Shown here: positions 43,114 to 51,483 of the stretch, piece after piece
Layout of the letters: the number at the start of each line of letters is the position of its first letter
Numbering within the stretch: the stretch's first letter is position 1
Origin: Reyranella sp.
GTDB lineage: Bacteria; Pseudomonadota; Alphaproteobacteria; Reyranellales; Reyranellaceae
Reading direction: 5' to 3'
DNA length: 51,483 nucleotides
NCBI GenBank assembly: GCA_029946105.1
Contig: JAQSDW010000070.1
Coordinates: 1-51,483, forward strand
The notes under the pieces: model-generated
Told to the model about the DNA's origin: nothing
Seen by the model: the letters and a program-made list of their open reading frames with translations, nothing else
Database searches by the model: none
Program-made: the position numbers and the translations under genes

Positions 43114-46100
43114 ATGCTCAAAAAACTCCTGATCGCCAATCGCGGCGAAATCGCCATCCGCATTGCCCAGGCCGCCGCCGAACTCGGCATCGCCACGGTC
43201 GGTATCCACTCCGAGGACGACGCCACGTCGCTGCACATCAGGCGAGTCGACGAGGCCAGAGCGTTGAAAGGCAAGGGGGCGGCGGCCTATCTCGACATCG
43301 GCGGGGTGATCGCCGCGGCAAAGGCGGCGGGCTGCGATTCGGTTCATCCCGGTTACGGCTTCCTGTCGGAGAATGCCGCTTTTGCCCGCGCCTGCACCGA
43401 AGCGGGACTGATCTTCGTGGGGCCGACGCCGGAACAGCTCGACCTGTTCGGCGACAAGGCGCAGGCCCGGGCCCATGCTGCTGAAACCGGCGCGCCGCTG
43501 CTGCCCGGCACCGAGGGCGCCGCCAACCTCGCCGGCGTGAACGCGTTCTTCGCCCTGCATGCCGGCACGGGCATCATGATCAAGGCGATTGCCGGCGGCG
43601 GCGGGCGCGGTATGCGGGCCGTACGCAAGGACACCGAGATCGCCGAAGCCTTCGAGCGTTGCGGTGCGGAGGCCAAGGCCGCGTTCGGCAACGGCGCGCT
43701 TTATGCCGAAAGGCTGATCGACCGTGCGCGCCACATCGAGGTCCAGATCGTGGGCGACGGCAAGGGCGGGATCGTGGCCTTCGGCGAACGCGACTGTACG
43801 ATCCAGCGGCGCAACCAGAAGATCGTCGAGATGGCGCCGAGCCCGGGCCTGTCTGTCGACCTGCGCCAGAAGATCATTTCGGCTGCGGTCGGCATGGCGA
43901 AGGCGGTGAAGTATCGCAGCCTCGGCACTTTCGAATTTCTGGTCGATGCGGACAGCAAGCAGCCGTTCTTCTGCTTCATCGAAGCCAATCCCCGACTGCA
44001 GGTCGAACACACCGTCACGGAAGAGGTCTACGGCGTCGATCTGGTGAAGGCGCAGCTTCGTCTCGCCGCGGGCGCCAGCCTGGCCGAGGTCGGTGTCGTC
44101 GGCGCGAGTTCGCGCGGCTACGCCATCCAGCTTCGCGTCAACATGGAGACCATGACAGCCGACGGTTCGGCAAAGCCGGGTGGCGGCACGCTGACGGCTT
44201 TCGAGCCGCCGGCCGGCCGCGGCGTGCGTGTCGACACCTACGGTTATGCCGGCTATCGCACCAATCCCAATTTCGACTCCCTGCTTGCCAAGGTGATCGT
44301 TCACGCAGCTTCGTTCGAGGAGGCGCTGGCCTGTGCCGAGCGGGCGCTGGCGGCATTCCGGCTGGAGGGCGCGCCGTCCAATATCGCCTTCCTGCGCGCC
44401 CTGCTGGCTCATCGCGACTTCCGTGACGACAAGGTCTACACGCGCTTCATCGACGATCACGCAGCCGAACTCCTGGCTTCCGCCGCCAAGCTGAAGGCTG
44501 GCCTCTTCTTTGAGGCAGCGACGCCCGCGCCGGCGCCTGCGCCCGCCGCCGGCATCCGCCAGGCAGGGGCCCGGGTCGATGCCGTTGATCCCTTGGCGGT
44601 GCTGGCTTTCGGCAAGGCCAAAGCCGAGGTTGCAGCACCTGCGGCCGAGAGCGAGGCGCCCGAGGGCACGGTGGCGGTGCCGGCGCCGATGCAAGGCACA
44701 ATCGTCAGCATCGCGGTGGTGGAAGGCGATGCCGTTGCGGCCGGCCAGGCGCTGCTGGTGATGGATGCCATGAAGATGCAGCACGAGATCCGCAGTCCTG
44801 TCCGGGGTTATGTGCGGCGGATCGCGGTCGCAGCGGGCGAGACGATCTACGAGGGCCATGCGCTCCTTTTCGTCGAGGAGGCGGACGTCGAGGTGAAGGG
44901 CGCTGCGATCGAGGAGAAAATCGACCTCGATCACATCCGGCCCGACCTCGCCGAATACTTCGAGCGCCGGGCGATGACCCTCGACGAAAGGCGGCCTGAT
45001 GCGGTGGCGCGGCGGCGCAAGACCAACCAGCGCACGGCGCGGCAGAATCTCGACGATCTGGTCGATCCCGGCAGCTTCGTCGAATACGGCGCCTTCGCCA
45101 TTGCCAGCCAGCGCACGCGCCGCACGGCCGAGGACCTGATCGAGAAGACGCCGGCCGACGGCCTGATCACCGGCATCGGCCGGGTCAATGGCTCGCTGTT
45201 CGGGCCCGAGCAGAGCCGTGTCGCCGTGGCACACTACGACTACACCGTGCTGGCCGGCACCCAGGGCAAAAACAACCATCACAAGAAGGACCGGCTGTTC
45301 GAGATCGTGGAGAAGCAGCGAATCCCGCTGGTGTTCTTCACCGAGGGCGGCGGTGGCCGGCCGGGCGACATCGATGTGCAGTCGGTCGCCGGGCTCAACA
45401 CCATGGCCTTCCACATCTTCGGTCGGCTGAGCGGGGCGGTACCGCTGGTCGGGATCAATTCCGGCCGCTGCTTCGCGGGCAATGCCGCGATCCTCGGCTG
45501 TTGCGACGTGGTCATCGCCACGAAGAACTCGTCCATCGGCATGGGCGGGCCGGCAATGATCGAGGGCGGCAATCTCGGCGTGTTCTCGCCTGAGGAAGTG
45601 GGCCCGATGAGTGTGCAGGTCCCCAACGGCATGGTCGACATCGCCGTCGAAGACGAGGCCGAGGCGGTCGCGGTGGCCAAGAAGTATCTCTCCTACTTCC
45701 AGGGCACCCTGCCGGAGTGGCGGGCCGCCGACCAGCGGATGCTGCGACGCGTGATCCCCGAGAACCGCCTGCGGGTCTACGACGTGCGCGACGTGATCGC
45801 GACATTGTGCGACGAGGGCTCGGTCCTCGAGCTGCGTCGCGCTTTCGGCCCGGGCATGGTGACGGCCTTTGCCCGCATCGAAGGCAAGCCGCTCGGCATC
45901 GTCGCCAACAACCCGACGCATCTTGCCGGCGCCATCGACTCGGATGGCTCGGACAAGGCCGCGCGCTTCCTGCAGCTCTGCGATGCCTTCGACATACCGA
46001 TCCTGTTCCTGTGCGACACGCCCGGCATGATGGTCGGACCGGAAGTCGAGAAGACCGCGCTGGTTCGCCATTGCTCGCGGCTGTTCGTGACTGGTGCCAA

Positions 46101-46491
46101 TCTCACCGTGCCGTTCGGCACCATCGTGCTGCGCAAGGCCTACGGACTTGGCGCCCAGGCGATGGCGGGCGGTTCGTTCCACGCGCCGACCTTTGCGCTC
46201 AGCTGGCCGACCGGCGAATTCGGCGGCATGGGCCTGGAGGGGGCCGTGAAGCTCGGCTATCGCAAGGAACTGGAAGCGATCACCGATCCGGCGGAGCGGC
46301 GTGCGCTGTTCGACGAGATGGTGGCGGCGGCCTATGCCCGGGGCAAGGCGCTCAGCACGGCGACCTATTTCGAAGTCGACGAGGTCATCGACCCCGCCGA
46401 TTCGCGGCGCTGGATCTCGACCGCGCTGCTGGGAGCGGTGTCGAAGCCGGTGCGCTCGACCAAGAAGCGGCCGAACATCGACACCTGGTAG
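43114..46491 (+). CDS. single-chain biotin-dependent acyl-CoA carboxylase (BC-BCCP-CT)
   Basis: A 1125-residue fusion that adds CO2 from bicarbonate to an acyl-CoA. Domain order: biotin carboxylase about 1-450 (MLKKLLIANRGEIAIRIAQA, ATP-grasp GGGGRGMR at 161-168, FIEANPRLQVEHTVTE); a linker rich in Ala/Pro (507-517); biotinyl domain about 530-600 with MDAMKM at 550-555, biotin on Lys 554; carboxyltransferase about 610-1125 with both halves (GGGGRPGDIDVQSVAGLNT; CDTPGMMVGPEVEKTALVRH; GSFHAPTFALSWPTGEFGGM). It resembles the single-chain long-chain acyl-CoA carboxylases known from Mycobacterium avium and Rhodopseudomonas. Substrate unknown. Confidence 0.95.
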   Translation: MLKKLLIANRGEIAIRIAQAAAELGIATVGIHSEDDATSLHIRRVDEARALKGKGAAAYLDIGGVIAAAKAAGCDSVHPGYGFLSENAAFARACTEAGLIFVGPTPEQLDLFGDKAQARAHAAETGAPLLPGTEGAANLAGVNAFFALHAGTGIMIKAIAGGGGRGMRAVRKDTEIAEAFERCGAEAKAAFGNGALYAERLIDRARHIEVQIVGDGKGGIVAFGERDCTIQRRNQKIVEMAPSPGLSVDLRQKIISAAVGMAKAVKYRSLGTFEFLVDADSKQPFFCFIEANPRLQVEHTVTEEVYGVDLVKAQLRLAAGASLAEVGVVGASSRGYAIQLRVNMETMTADGSAKPGGGTLTAFEPPAGRGVRVDTYGYAGYRTNPNFDSLLAKVIVHAASFEEALACAERALAAFRLEGAPSNIAFLRALLAHRDFRDDKVYTRFIDDHAAELLASAAKLKAGLFFEAATPAPAPAPAAGIRQAGARVDAVDPLAVLAFGKAKAEVAAPAAESEAPEGTVAVPAPMQGTIVSIAVVEGDAVAAGQALLVMDAMKMQHEIRSPVRGYVRRIAVAAGETIYEGHALLFVEEADVEVKGAAIEEKIDLDHIRPDLAEYFERRAMTLDERRPDAVARRRKTNQRTARQNLDDLVDPGSFVEYGAFAIASQRTRRTAEDLIEKTPADGLITGIGRVNGSLFGPEQSRVAVAHYDYTVLAGTQGKNNHHKKDRLFEIVEKQRIPLVFFTEGGGGRPGDIDVQSVAGLNTMAFHIFGRLSGAVPLVGINSGRCFAGNAAILGCCDVVIATKNSSIGMGGPAMIEGGNLGVFSPEEVGPMSVQVPNGMVDIAVEDEAEAVAVAKKYLSYFQGTLPEWRAADQRMLRRVIPENRLRVYDVRDVIATLCDEGSVLELRRAFGPGMVTAFARIEGKPLGIVANNPTHLAGAIDSDGSDKAARFLQLCDAFDIPILFLCDTPGMMVGPEVEKTALVRHCSRLFVTGANLTVPFGTIVLRKAYGLGAQAMAGGSFHAPTFALSWPTGEFGGMGLEGAVKLGYRKELEAITDPAERRALFDEMVAAAYARGKALSTATYFEVDEVIDPADSRRWISTALLGAVSKPVRSTKKRPNIDTW

Positions 46492-46567
46492 AGGATCGCG
46501 CAGTAGTGCGATCCAGAACGTAGAGGATCGCGCTACTCGCTCCTCGTTACTGGGCGATCCAGAACGT
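46488..46567. repeat. mosaic of short duplications at a convergent gene junction
   Basis: GTAGAGGATCGCGC occurs at 46488-46501 and 46520-46533. GCGATCCAGAACGT occurs at 46508-46521 and 46554-46567. The last copy of each lies in or beside coding ends: the first includes the carboxylase stop, and 46554-46567 codes for the FWIA residues near the end of the substrate-binding protein. GGATCGC (46493-46499) and GCGATCC (46508-46514) pair as a hairpin. Confidence 0.75.
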
Positions 46568-48445
46568 GTCGGGTTGATAGAGGCCGATGTATCCGCCCGG
46601 ATCCCAGGCGGAATAGCCTTCCTTGGGCACATTGCGCACCTTGGGGCCGACCACGATGGGCTGGCGGATGCCGTTTACCGTGCCGATCGAGAATACTTCA
46701 TCGGCACTGGCCGCGAGGATCTTGTCCCATGCCTTGCGGCGGTCGGCGGGGTCGGCCGATGTTTCCCATTCCTTCACATAGTCGAGCAGCTTGCAGGCCG
46801 ACTCCATGTCGCATTTTTCGCCCTTGGTACCCTTGGATTCCATGAACATGCCCCAGCGGGACCACTGGAGCCCGCCCTGCATCGTCGGCGCGAACTCCTT
46901 GGGGCTGGTGTTGACCGTCGGCACCGCGGTCACGTTTCCGGCGTAGGCCGTCATGATCGCTTCACCCGAGAAGGCCCGCAGCCGGAAATTCTCGAGCGTC
47001 TGAGGCTTGCTCAGCATCTTGATGCCGACCTTCTTCCAGAATTCGGTGATCAGCTGCAGGGCGTCGGTATCTTCGGTCTCCTCGCTCGCAAGCTCGACCA
47101 CGATGGTTGCCGGCTTGCCGCTGGGTAGCAACCGGATGCCGTCGGCCCCGCGCTTGGCGAGGCCAGCCTCGTCGAGGAGCTTATTGGCGAGCTTGGGATC
47201 GTACTTGGCCCACTTGGTGGCATATTCCGGCTTGAACAGCACGGAACGCTCCATGACCGTATTGTTGGAGGGTTTGGCGAGGCCCAGATAGACGACCTGA
47301 TTCAACTCATCGCGATCGATCGCCAACGACAGTGCGCGACGGAAGCGGACATCGCGCATCAGCTTTCGCCATTCCTCGTCGCTCGCGGTCAGGTTGGGAT
47401 AGAGCGCGATCTGGGAACCGGATCCGGATTCCCACAACCGGACACTGACGCCCGACGACTTGGCGCTCTTCTGCAGGAAGGTGTAGTCGCGCATGTTGAG
47501 ATAGCGCGGCTGCAGGTCCGCCTCGCCGAGGCCTGCCTTGGCCGGGATGAGGTTGGTCGCAGCGACCGTGAACACCACGTCGTCGATGTAGGGAAGCTGC
47601 TGCCCCTTCTCGTCGAGGCGGTGGTAGTAGGGATTGCGCGTGAAGACGAAACGCTGGGCCGGCGGCACGGTGGTGAGCACCCACGGATTGAGCGTCGGCA
47701 TGTCGACATTGCTGTTGCCGTACATCACGTCTTGGCGCCGGTAGATGTTGACCCAACGGCTACCCTTGTAAAGTTTCAGGATCTCTTCTTCAGGCGTGTA
47801 CTTGCCGTGCAGTTTCTTGAGGTAGTGCGCTGGCCGGAAGAGGAAGAGTGGCGCCGCGCGTGCCTGGCTCTCGATGAAGTAGGGGTTGGGCTTGTCCCAG
47901 GTGTACTTGATCGTCCGCTCGTCAATGATGTCGACCTTGGGCGGCTTGCCGTCGACCATGAGCTCGACCGAAGGACCCGAAGGCGAGAGGTCAGGGTTGT
48001 TGGCAATATCTTCCCAGAAGAAGCGGAAATCCTCGGTGGTGAAGGGATGACCGTCCGACCATTTGTGGCCGGCGCGCAGCTTCAGGGTGAATTCACGGCC
48101 TTCCTTGACCTCGTAGCTTTCCAGGAGGTCGGGGTGCAGCTGGAACTTGTCATCGTAGATGATCAAGCGGGTGTAGCTGTAGATCGTCATCAGGCGCGTA
48201 TCGCGCGCACTCGAGACCAGCATGTTCAGTTGGCCGCCCTGCTTGCCCGGACCGTCGTCGCCGGCGAATTTCTTGACGATCCAGGGCTGCTCGGGAATGC
48301 GCTTGGCGATCGGCGGCAGCTTGCCGGCCTTCACCTGTTCGGCCAGCGACGGCGTTTCCTGCAGCGTCGGCAGCGGATCGGCGGCAAACGCCGGCGTCCA
48401 CATCAGCCCGAACATGAGCGCCCGGGTCAGAACACGTCTTTTCAT
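46547..48445 (-). CDS. ABC transporter substrate-binding protein (peptide/OppA type, family 5)
   Basis: Large periplasmic binding protein of 632 residues. A leader ends near residue 22 (MKRRVLTRALMFGLMWTPAFA). SBP family 5 signatures are DLLESYEVKEGREFTLKLRAGHKWSDGHPFTTEDFRFFWED in parts near 100-140, and RRALSLAIDRDELNQVVYLG near 366-385. ATG at 48445 chosen over one five codons upstream since GAGG lies 7 bases before it. No ABC permease or ATPase is adjacent, so it is an orphan or depends on a distant operon. Related long forms bind peptides, sugars or nickel; the ligand here is open. Confidence 0.9.
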   Translation of the reverse strand: MKRRVLTRALMFGLMWTPAFAADPLPTLQETPSLAEQVKAGKLPPIAKRIPEQPWIVKKFAGDDGPGKQGGQLNMLVSSARDTRLMTIYSYTRLIIYDDKFQLHPDLLESYEVKEGREFTLKLRAGHKWSDGHPFTTEDFRFFWEDIANNPDLSPSGPSVELMVDGKPPKVDIIDERTIKYTWDKPNPYFIESQARAAPLFLFRPAHYLKKLHGKYTPEEEILKLYKGSRWVNIYRRQDVMYGNSNVDMPTLNPWVLTTVPPAQRFVFTRNPYYHRLDEKGQQLPYIDDVVFTVAATNLIPAKAGLGEADLQPRYLNMRDYTFLQKSAKSSGVSVRLWESGSGSQIALYPNLTASDEEWRKLMRDVRFRRALSLAIDRDELNQVVYLGLAKPSNNTVMERSVLFKPEYATKWAKYDPKLANKLLDEAGLAKRGADGIRLLPSGKPATIVVELASEETEDTDALQLITEFWKKVGIKMLSKPQTLENFRLRAFSGEAIMTAYAGNVTAVPTVNTSPKEFAPTMQGGLQWSRWGMFMESKGTKGEKCDMESACKLLDYVKEWETSADPADRRKAWDKILAASADEVFSIGTVNGIRQPIVVGPKVRNVPKEGYSAWDPGGYIGLYQPDTFWIAQ

Positions 48446-48526
48446 GAATAGCCTCACCATTTGCCCGCGCTCCGATACAGTCGTTGCTGACGGTTTCGCC
48501 GAGCGGTCGTCCCTGTGCCAGATCAA

Positions 48527-48589
48527 ATCGTCGAATGGCTTCAGCGTCAATGCTGACGGTGTGCAATGGTTCCCGACATCGTCCAATGG
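48527..48589. promoter_or_regulatory. direct repeats in a divergent promoter region
   Basis: ATCGTCGAATGG (48527-48538) and ATCGTCCAATGG (48578-48589) match at 11 of 12 bases, and CAATGGT recurs at 48564-48570. They lie in the 226-base gap between the divergent substrate-binding protein and alpha-hydroxy-acid oxidase genes, a plausible place for an operator. No promoter elements are clear. Confidence 0.3.
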
Positions 48590-48671
48590 TGGCGAAATTG
48601 TGACGTCGCATTGACGCGTAGCGGTGGACGCGCAAGAACGGCGGGCAACAGATTTAAGTGCCGGGGGAAAA

Positions 48672-49766
48672 ATGGCGAGCGGCCTCGAGAGTGAATTTGC
48701 GACGCTCCATGAAATCGTCAAGGCGGCCAAGACCCGTCTCAGTCCCAACATCTGGGACTATCTCATCGGCGGGACCGAGACCGAGACGACGCTCCGGCGC
48801 AATCGGATGGCGCTGGATTCCATCGCCTTCAAGCCGCGTGTGCTGCGCGACGTATCGAAGATCGACCCATCGTCGGAGATCTTCGGCCGCAAGCTCCGGC
48901 TGCCGGTCCTGCTGGCGCCGGTCGGTTCGCTTGAATCCTTCGAACCGGGCGGTGGCATCACCGTCGCCAAAGGCGCCGGCGCGGGCAACGTGGGGATGCT
49001 GATCAGCTCGGTGACGACGCTCAAGCTGGAGGACATCGTGAAGGGCGGCGCCGCGCCCAAGATCTACCAGCTCTATGTGCGCGGCGACGACGCATGGGTG
49101 GCCGATCGCGTGAAGCAGGCGATGGATGCGGGCTACGATGCCTTCTGCATCACCGTCGACACCCAGGTCTATTCCAGGCGTGAGCGCGACATCGCCAAGC
49201 GCTTCGTGAAGTCGTGGCGCACCGCGGCGGTCGGCCAGGATCATCAGGCCGCCTTCTCCTGGGAGAATTTCAAGCGCGTGAAGGACAAGTTCCCCGACGT
49301 GAAGTTCATGCTGAAGGGCATCGGCACCGGCGAGGACGCCGAGATCGCCTGTCAGCACGGAGTCTGGGGCGTCTACTGCTCCAACCATGGCGGACGGCAG
49401 CTCGACCATGGCCGTGGCTCGGCTCAGGTCCTGCCGGAGGTCATCGAGGCGGTGGCTGGCCGCGCCAAGATCGTGGTCGATGGCTCCTTCAGCCGCGGCA
49501 GCGATATCGTGAAGGCGATCGCCATGGGCGCCGACTGGGTCGGCCTCGGGCGCCTCTATTGCTATGGCCTGGCCGCGGCGGGTGCGGCCGGCATCGAGCG
49601 CGTGATCGAACTCCTCGAGGAGGAGATGAAGGAAGTGATGGGCCTGCTCGGCGTCGCCAATCTGAAGCAGCTCGACAAGAGCTACATCAGCGCCAGCACG
49701 CCGACCAATCTGCCCAGCGTGCACTCGGCCTTCCCGCTGCTCAACCTCGCGGACGAGGGTTATTGA
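48672..49766 (+). CDS. FMN-dependent alpha-hydroxy-acid oxidase/dehydrogenase
   Basis: TIM-barrel flavoenzyme of 364 residues of the lactate/glycolate/mandelate oxidase family. Visible elements: IWDYLIGGTETETTLRRNR near 26-44, LPVLLAPVGSLESFEPGG near 78-95, ITVDTQVYSRRERDIAKRF near 158-176, the active-site stretch CSNHGGRQLDHG (catalytic His and substrate Arg) and phosphate-binding DGSFSRGSDIVKAIAMGADWVGLGR. The usual DGGxRRGxD reads DGSFSRGSD, changing one Gly and one Arg. ATG at 48672 chosen over an earlier one for a normal start and the GGGGGAAA before it. Confidence 0.92.
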   Translation: MASGLESEFATLHEIVKAAKTRLSPNIWDYLIGGTETETTLRRNRMALDSIAFKPRVLRDVSKIDPSSEIFGRKLRLPVLLAPVGSLESFEPGGGITVAKGAGAGNVGMLISSVTTLKLEDIVKGGAAPKIYQLYVRGDDAWVADRVKQAMDAGYDAFCITVDTQVYSRRERDIAKRFVKSWRTAAVGQDHQAAFSWENFKRVKDKFPDVKFMLKGIGTGEDAEIACQHGVWGVYCSNHGGRQLDHGRGSAQVLPEVIEAVAGRAKIVVDGSFSRGSDIVKAIAMGADWVGLGRLYCYGLAAAGAAGIERVIELLEEEMKEVMGLLGVANLKQLDKSYISASTPTNLPSVHSAFPLLNLADEGY

Positions 49767-49794
49767 TCTTACGCCAAAGGTTGGCGCAGACGCG

Positions 49795-50544
49795 CTAACC
49801 TCGTCCGACGAACGGCATCTTGGTCGCCATCACGGTGATGAACTGGACATTGGCGTCGAGCGGCAGGCTGTCCATGTAGACGATGGCATTGGCCACCGCT
49901 TCGACGTCCATGCGCGGCTCGGGGATGGTCGTGCCGTTGGGCTGCAGCACGCCCTTGGTCATGCGTTCCGTCATCGGCGTCACGGCGTTGCCGATATCGA
50001 TCTGGCCGCAGGCGATGTCGTAGGCGCGGCCGTCGAGCGATGTCGACTTGGTGAGGCCGGTGATGGCGTGCTTGGTCGAGGTATAGGCGACCGAGAACGG
50101 CCGCGGTGCATGCGCCGAGATCGAGCCGTTGTTGATGATGCGCCCGCCCATCGGTCTCTGCGCCTTCATGATCTTGATGGCTTCCTGAGTGCACAGGAAC
50201 GGACCGGTCAGGTTGGCCGCGACCACGCCGAGCCAGGTCTCGTACGGCAGGTCTTCCAGCGGGACGGGCGGCGCGCCACCACCAGCGTTGTTGAACACCA
50301 GGTCGAGGCGGCCGAACGCTTCCTTGGTGCGGGCGAACAAGGCCTGGATCGCTTCCCGCTTGGTGACGTCGGTCGGCACGGCCAGCGCATTGGGGGAGTT
50401 GTTGCCCGCCATGCTCGCGGTCTCTTCCAGCGCTTCCTTGCGGCGGCCGGCCAGCACGACCTTGTAGCCGTTCTTGAGCAGCGCCAAGGCCGCAGCGCGG
50501 CCGATGCCGCTGCCCGATCCGGTGATGATTGCGATTTTCGCCAT
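49795..50544 (-). CDS. short-chain dehydrogenase/reductase
   Basis: Classical SDR of 249 residues with [13 protein letters not shown] near 8-20, NNAGGGAPP near 89-97, a Ser in [12 protein letters not shown] near 138-149 and YTSTK (Tyr/Lys) near 154-158. An Arg in [12 protein letters not shown] favours NADP. The ATG follows TAGGAGGAACG and lies 31 bases after the allophanate hydrolase stop on the same strand, so it is probably cotranscribed with it. Confidence 0.92.
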   Translation of the reverse strand: MAKIAIITGSGSGIGRAAALALLKNGYKVVLAGRRKEALEETASMAGNNSPNALAVPTDVTKREAIQALFARTKEAFGRLDLVFNNAGGGAPPVPLEDLPYETWLGVVAANLTGPFLCTQEAIKIMKAQRPMGGRIINNGSISAHAPRPFSVAYTSTKHAITGLTKSTSLDGRAYDIACGQIDIGNAVTPMTERMTKGVLQPNGTTIPEPRMDVEAVANAIVYMDSLPLDANVQFITVMATKMPFVGRG

Positions 50545-50574
50545 GGGTGCGTTCCTCCTAGGGGGCGGACCCTA

Positions 50575-51483
50575 TCAGACGGCGAGGCTTTTCATATAGG
50601 CCCGCCAGCCGCCGAGCGAGGTGATGTCGCGCGCGCCGGCGACAGCGTAGTTTTCGCAGAGGAAGCCCAGCGCGGCGGACCCGTCGGCCAGGGCGACGGT
50701 GCCGAGGCCGAGCGGCGCGGGAATCTTGGTGATGAAAGCGCCAACCTTGTCGGCCGGCAGGCTCCACACTTCCAGTTCGATGGCGCCGCCGCCCTCGGGA
50801 ACACGCACCATGCCGGGCCGCTGCGGCGGACCACCGGGCAGGGCGTAGAAGCGATAGACCGGCGCGGTCTTGCCCACGCTTTCCAGCCGGCCATCCAGGT
50901 CGGTGAGCTGGCTGTTGAGCGGTAGTCCGCTCATGTGGGCGCCGACCACCGCGATGGACACGCGATCCTCGACAACGACGGGATCGGCGGCGGGTGGCGG
51001 CAACTGGCTGGTCGTATTGCCGAGCGGCAACGGCACCGCGCGTTGCCAGCGTGCGCCGAAGGCCAGCAGGGCGCGCTCGGCGAAGGCGCATGCGATCAGG
51101 GTGATGCCGAACGGCATGCCATCGGGGCGGAAGCCGAAGGGCAGCGCGAGCCCGCTCAGGCCGAAGAAATTCACGAAGTTGGTGTAGTGGCCGAAATGGG
51201 AATTGTAGAGCACCGGTTCGCGTTCGAGATCGGTCACTTTGTAGATGGTGCCGGCGGTCGGCAGGGCGAGGAAATCGAGGTCCTGCATCTCGGCGGCGGC
51301 ACGGGCTTTGAGCGCCGCGAGCCTGTACTGGCCTTCGAAGGCATCGACGGCGCTGTAGTTGCGCCCGCCCAGCACGATCTGCCGCGTCGTCGGCCACACG
51401 CCGGCATTGTCGTCGGCGCCCGCGATGAAGGCGCCGACCGCCACCGTGCGCTCCGCCACCCAAGGACCGCTGTAGAGAAGCTG
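50575..51483 (-). CDS. atzF: allophanate hydrolase, C-terminal part
   Basis: C-terminal 302 residues of an AtzF/DUR1,2-type allophanate hydrolase; the open frame continues past position 51483, so the amidase active site lies outside the window. Visible are the end of the amidase domain (RTVAVGAFIAG, FLALPTAGTIYKVTDLEREP, GLSGLALPFGFRPDGMPFGIT) and the family-specific C-terminal domain (about 165-300: VVGAHMSGLPLNSQLTDL, YRFYALPGG, GLGTVALADG, ITSLGGWRAYM), which processes the product further. Allophanate hydrolase turns allophanate into ammonia and CO2 in urea or cyanurate breakdown. The genes for urea carboxylase would be expected upstream, beyond the window. Confidence 0.9.
   Translation of the reverse strand, partial: QLLYSGPWVAERTVAVGAFIAGADDNAGVWPTTRQIVLGGRNYSAVDAFEGQYRLAALKARAAAEMQDLDFLALPTAGTIYKVTDLEREPVLYNSHFGHYTNFVNFFGLSGLALPFGFRPDGMPFGITLIACAFAERALLAFGARWQRAVPLPLGNTTSQLPPPAADPVVVEDRVSIAVVGAHMSGLPLNSQLTDLDGRLESVGKTAPVYRFYALPGGPPQRPGMVRVPEGGGAIELEVWSLPADKVGAFITKIPAPLGLGTVALADGSAALGFLCENYAVAGARDITSLGGWRAYMKSLAV

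Noticed and set aside
43066-46632. Very long open frame on the minus strand opposite the acyl-CoA carboxylase
   Set aside because: High-GC codon bias leaves long antisense frames open. The plus strand has complete conserved domains; the minus frame has no recognisable motif.
48624-48672. Upstream start for the alpha-hydroxy-acid oxidase
   Set aside because: The extra 16 residues have no family counterpart, and the ATG at 48672 has a better upstream site.

Overview
The window is high-GC, densely coded bacterial chromosome (46 protein genes, no stretch over 300 bases without a gene, no rRNA, tRNA, phage, insertion sequence or CRISPR seen). The gene content suggests a free-living heterotrophic alphaproteobacterium of the Rhodospirillales/Hyphomicrobiales type: TRAP and tripartite tricarboxylate (TTT/Bug) solute uptake, many CoA-thioester enzymes, several short-chain dehydrogenases, a CoA transferase and a fused acyl-CoA carboxylase. 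A Reyranella- or Bradyrhizobium-like host is a guess from gene style only.

Layout. 1-2329: a glucoamylase-like GH15 enzyme (cut by the window edge) overlapping otsA, the trehalose-6-phosphate synthase. 2334-4461 (minus): an alpha/beta hydrolase and an unusual CaiB/BaiF CoA transferase. 4520-8031: feoA-feoB ferrous iron uptake followed by a PepSY membrane protein. 8109-12571 (minus): a TRAP transporter operon (dctPQM order in transcription), then a Bug receptor and a DUF486 protein. 12716-15604 (minus): an amidase, then a Tat-exported beta-propeller protein paired with a small c-type cytochrome. 15726-19161: a TauE/SafE exporter, a 73-residue protein, a crotonase, a medium-chain reductase and a GST. 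19187-24668: crotonase, epoxide-hydrolase-like protein, short RraA-like protein, GFA protein, SDR and a stand-alone fatty acyl-AMP ligase. 24924-28736: EamA transporter with a luciferase-like monooxygenase, and an N-acyl-D-amino-acid deacylase. 28999-30741: a DEAD-box RNA helicase with a long repetitive basic tail. 30785-33787: 3-hydroxyacyl-CoA dehydrogenase divergent from a crotonase-SDR-DUF423 run. 33889-36200: a three-domain secreted serine protease, CinA-like amidase and a DOPA-dioxygenase-like protein. 36287-38647: a pair of acyl-CoA dehydrogenases. 38727-41700 (minus): a complete tctBAC tripartite carboxylate transporter. 41798-46491: SDR, flavodoxin-fold reductase, and a single-chain biotin carboxylase/BCCP/carboxyltransferase. 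46547-51483: a large peptide-type ABC substrate-binding protein, an FMN-dependent alpha-hydroxy-acid oxidase, an SDR and the C-terminal half of allophanate hydrolase.

As a whole the region reads as uptake and breakdown of organic acids, acyl chains and amides, with CoA-ester oxidation genes in small independent operons. I did not find a clear new multi-gene system. The least expected signals are in the small DNA: short duplications at gene starts and ends (3721-3748, 19171-19202, 26995-27060, 46488-46567), a REP-like pair of hairpins (15624-15683), a three-copy intergenic palindrome (30743, 30765, 38683), and the helicase leader and minisatellite tail.
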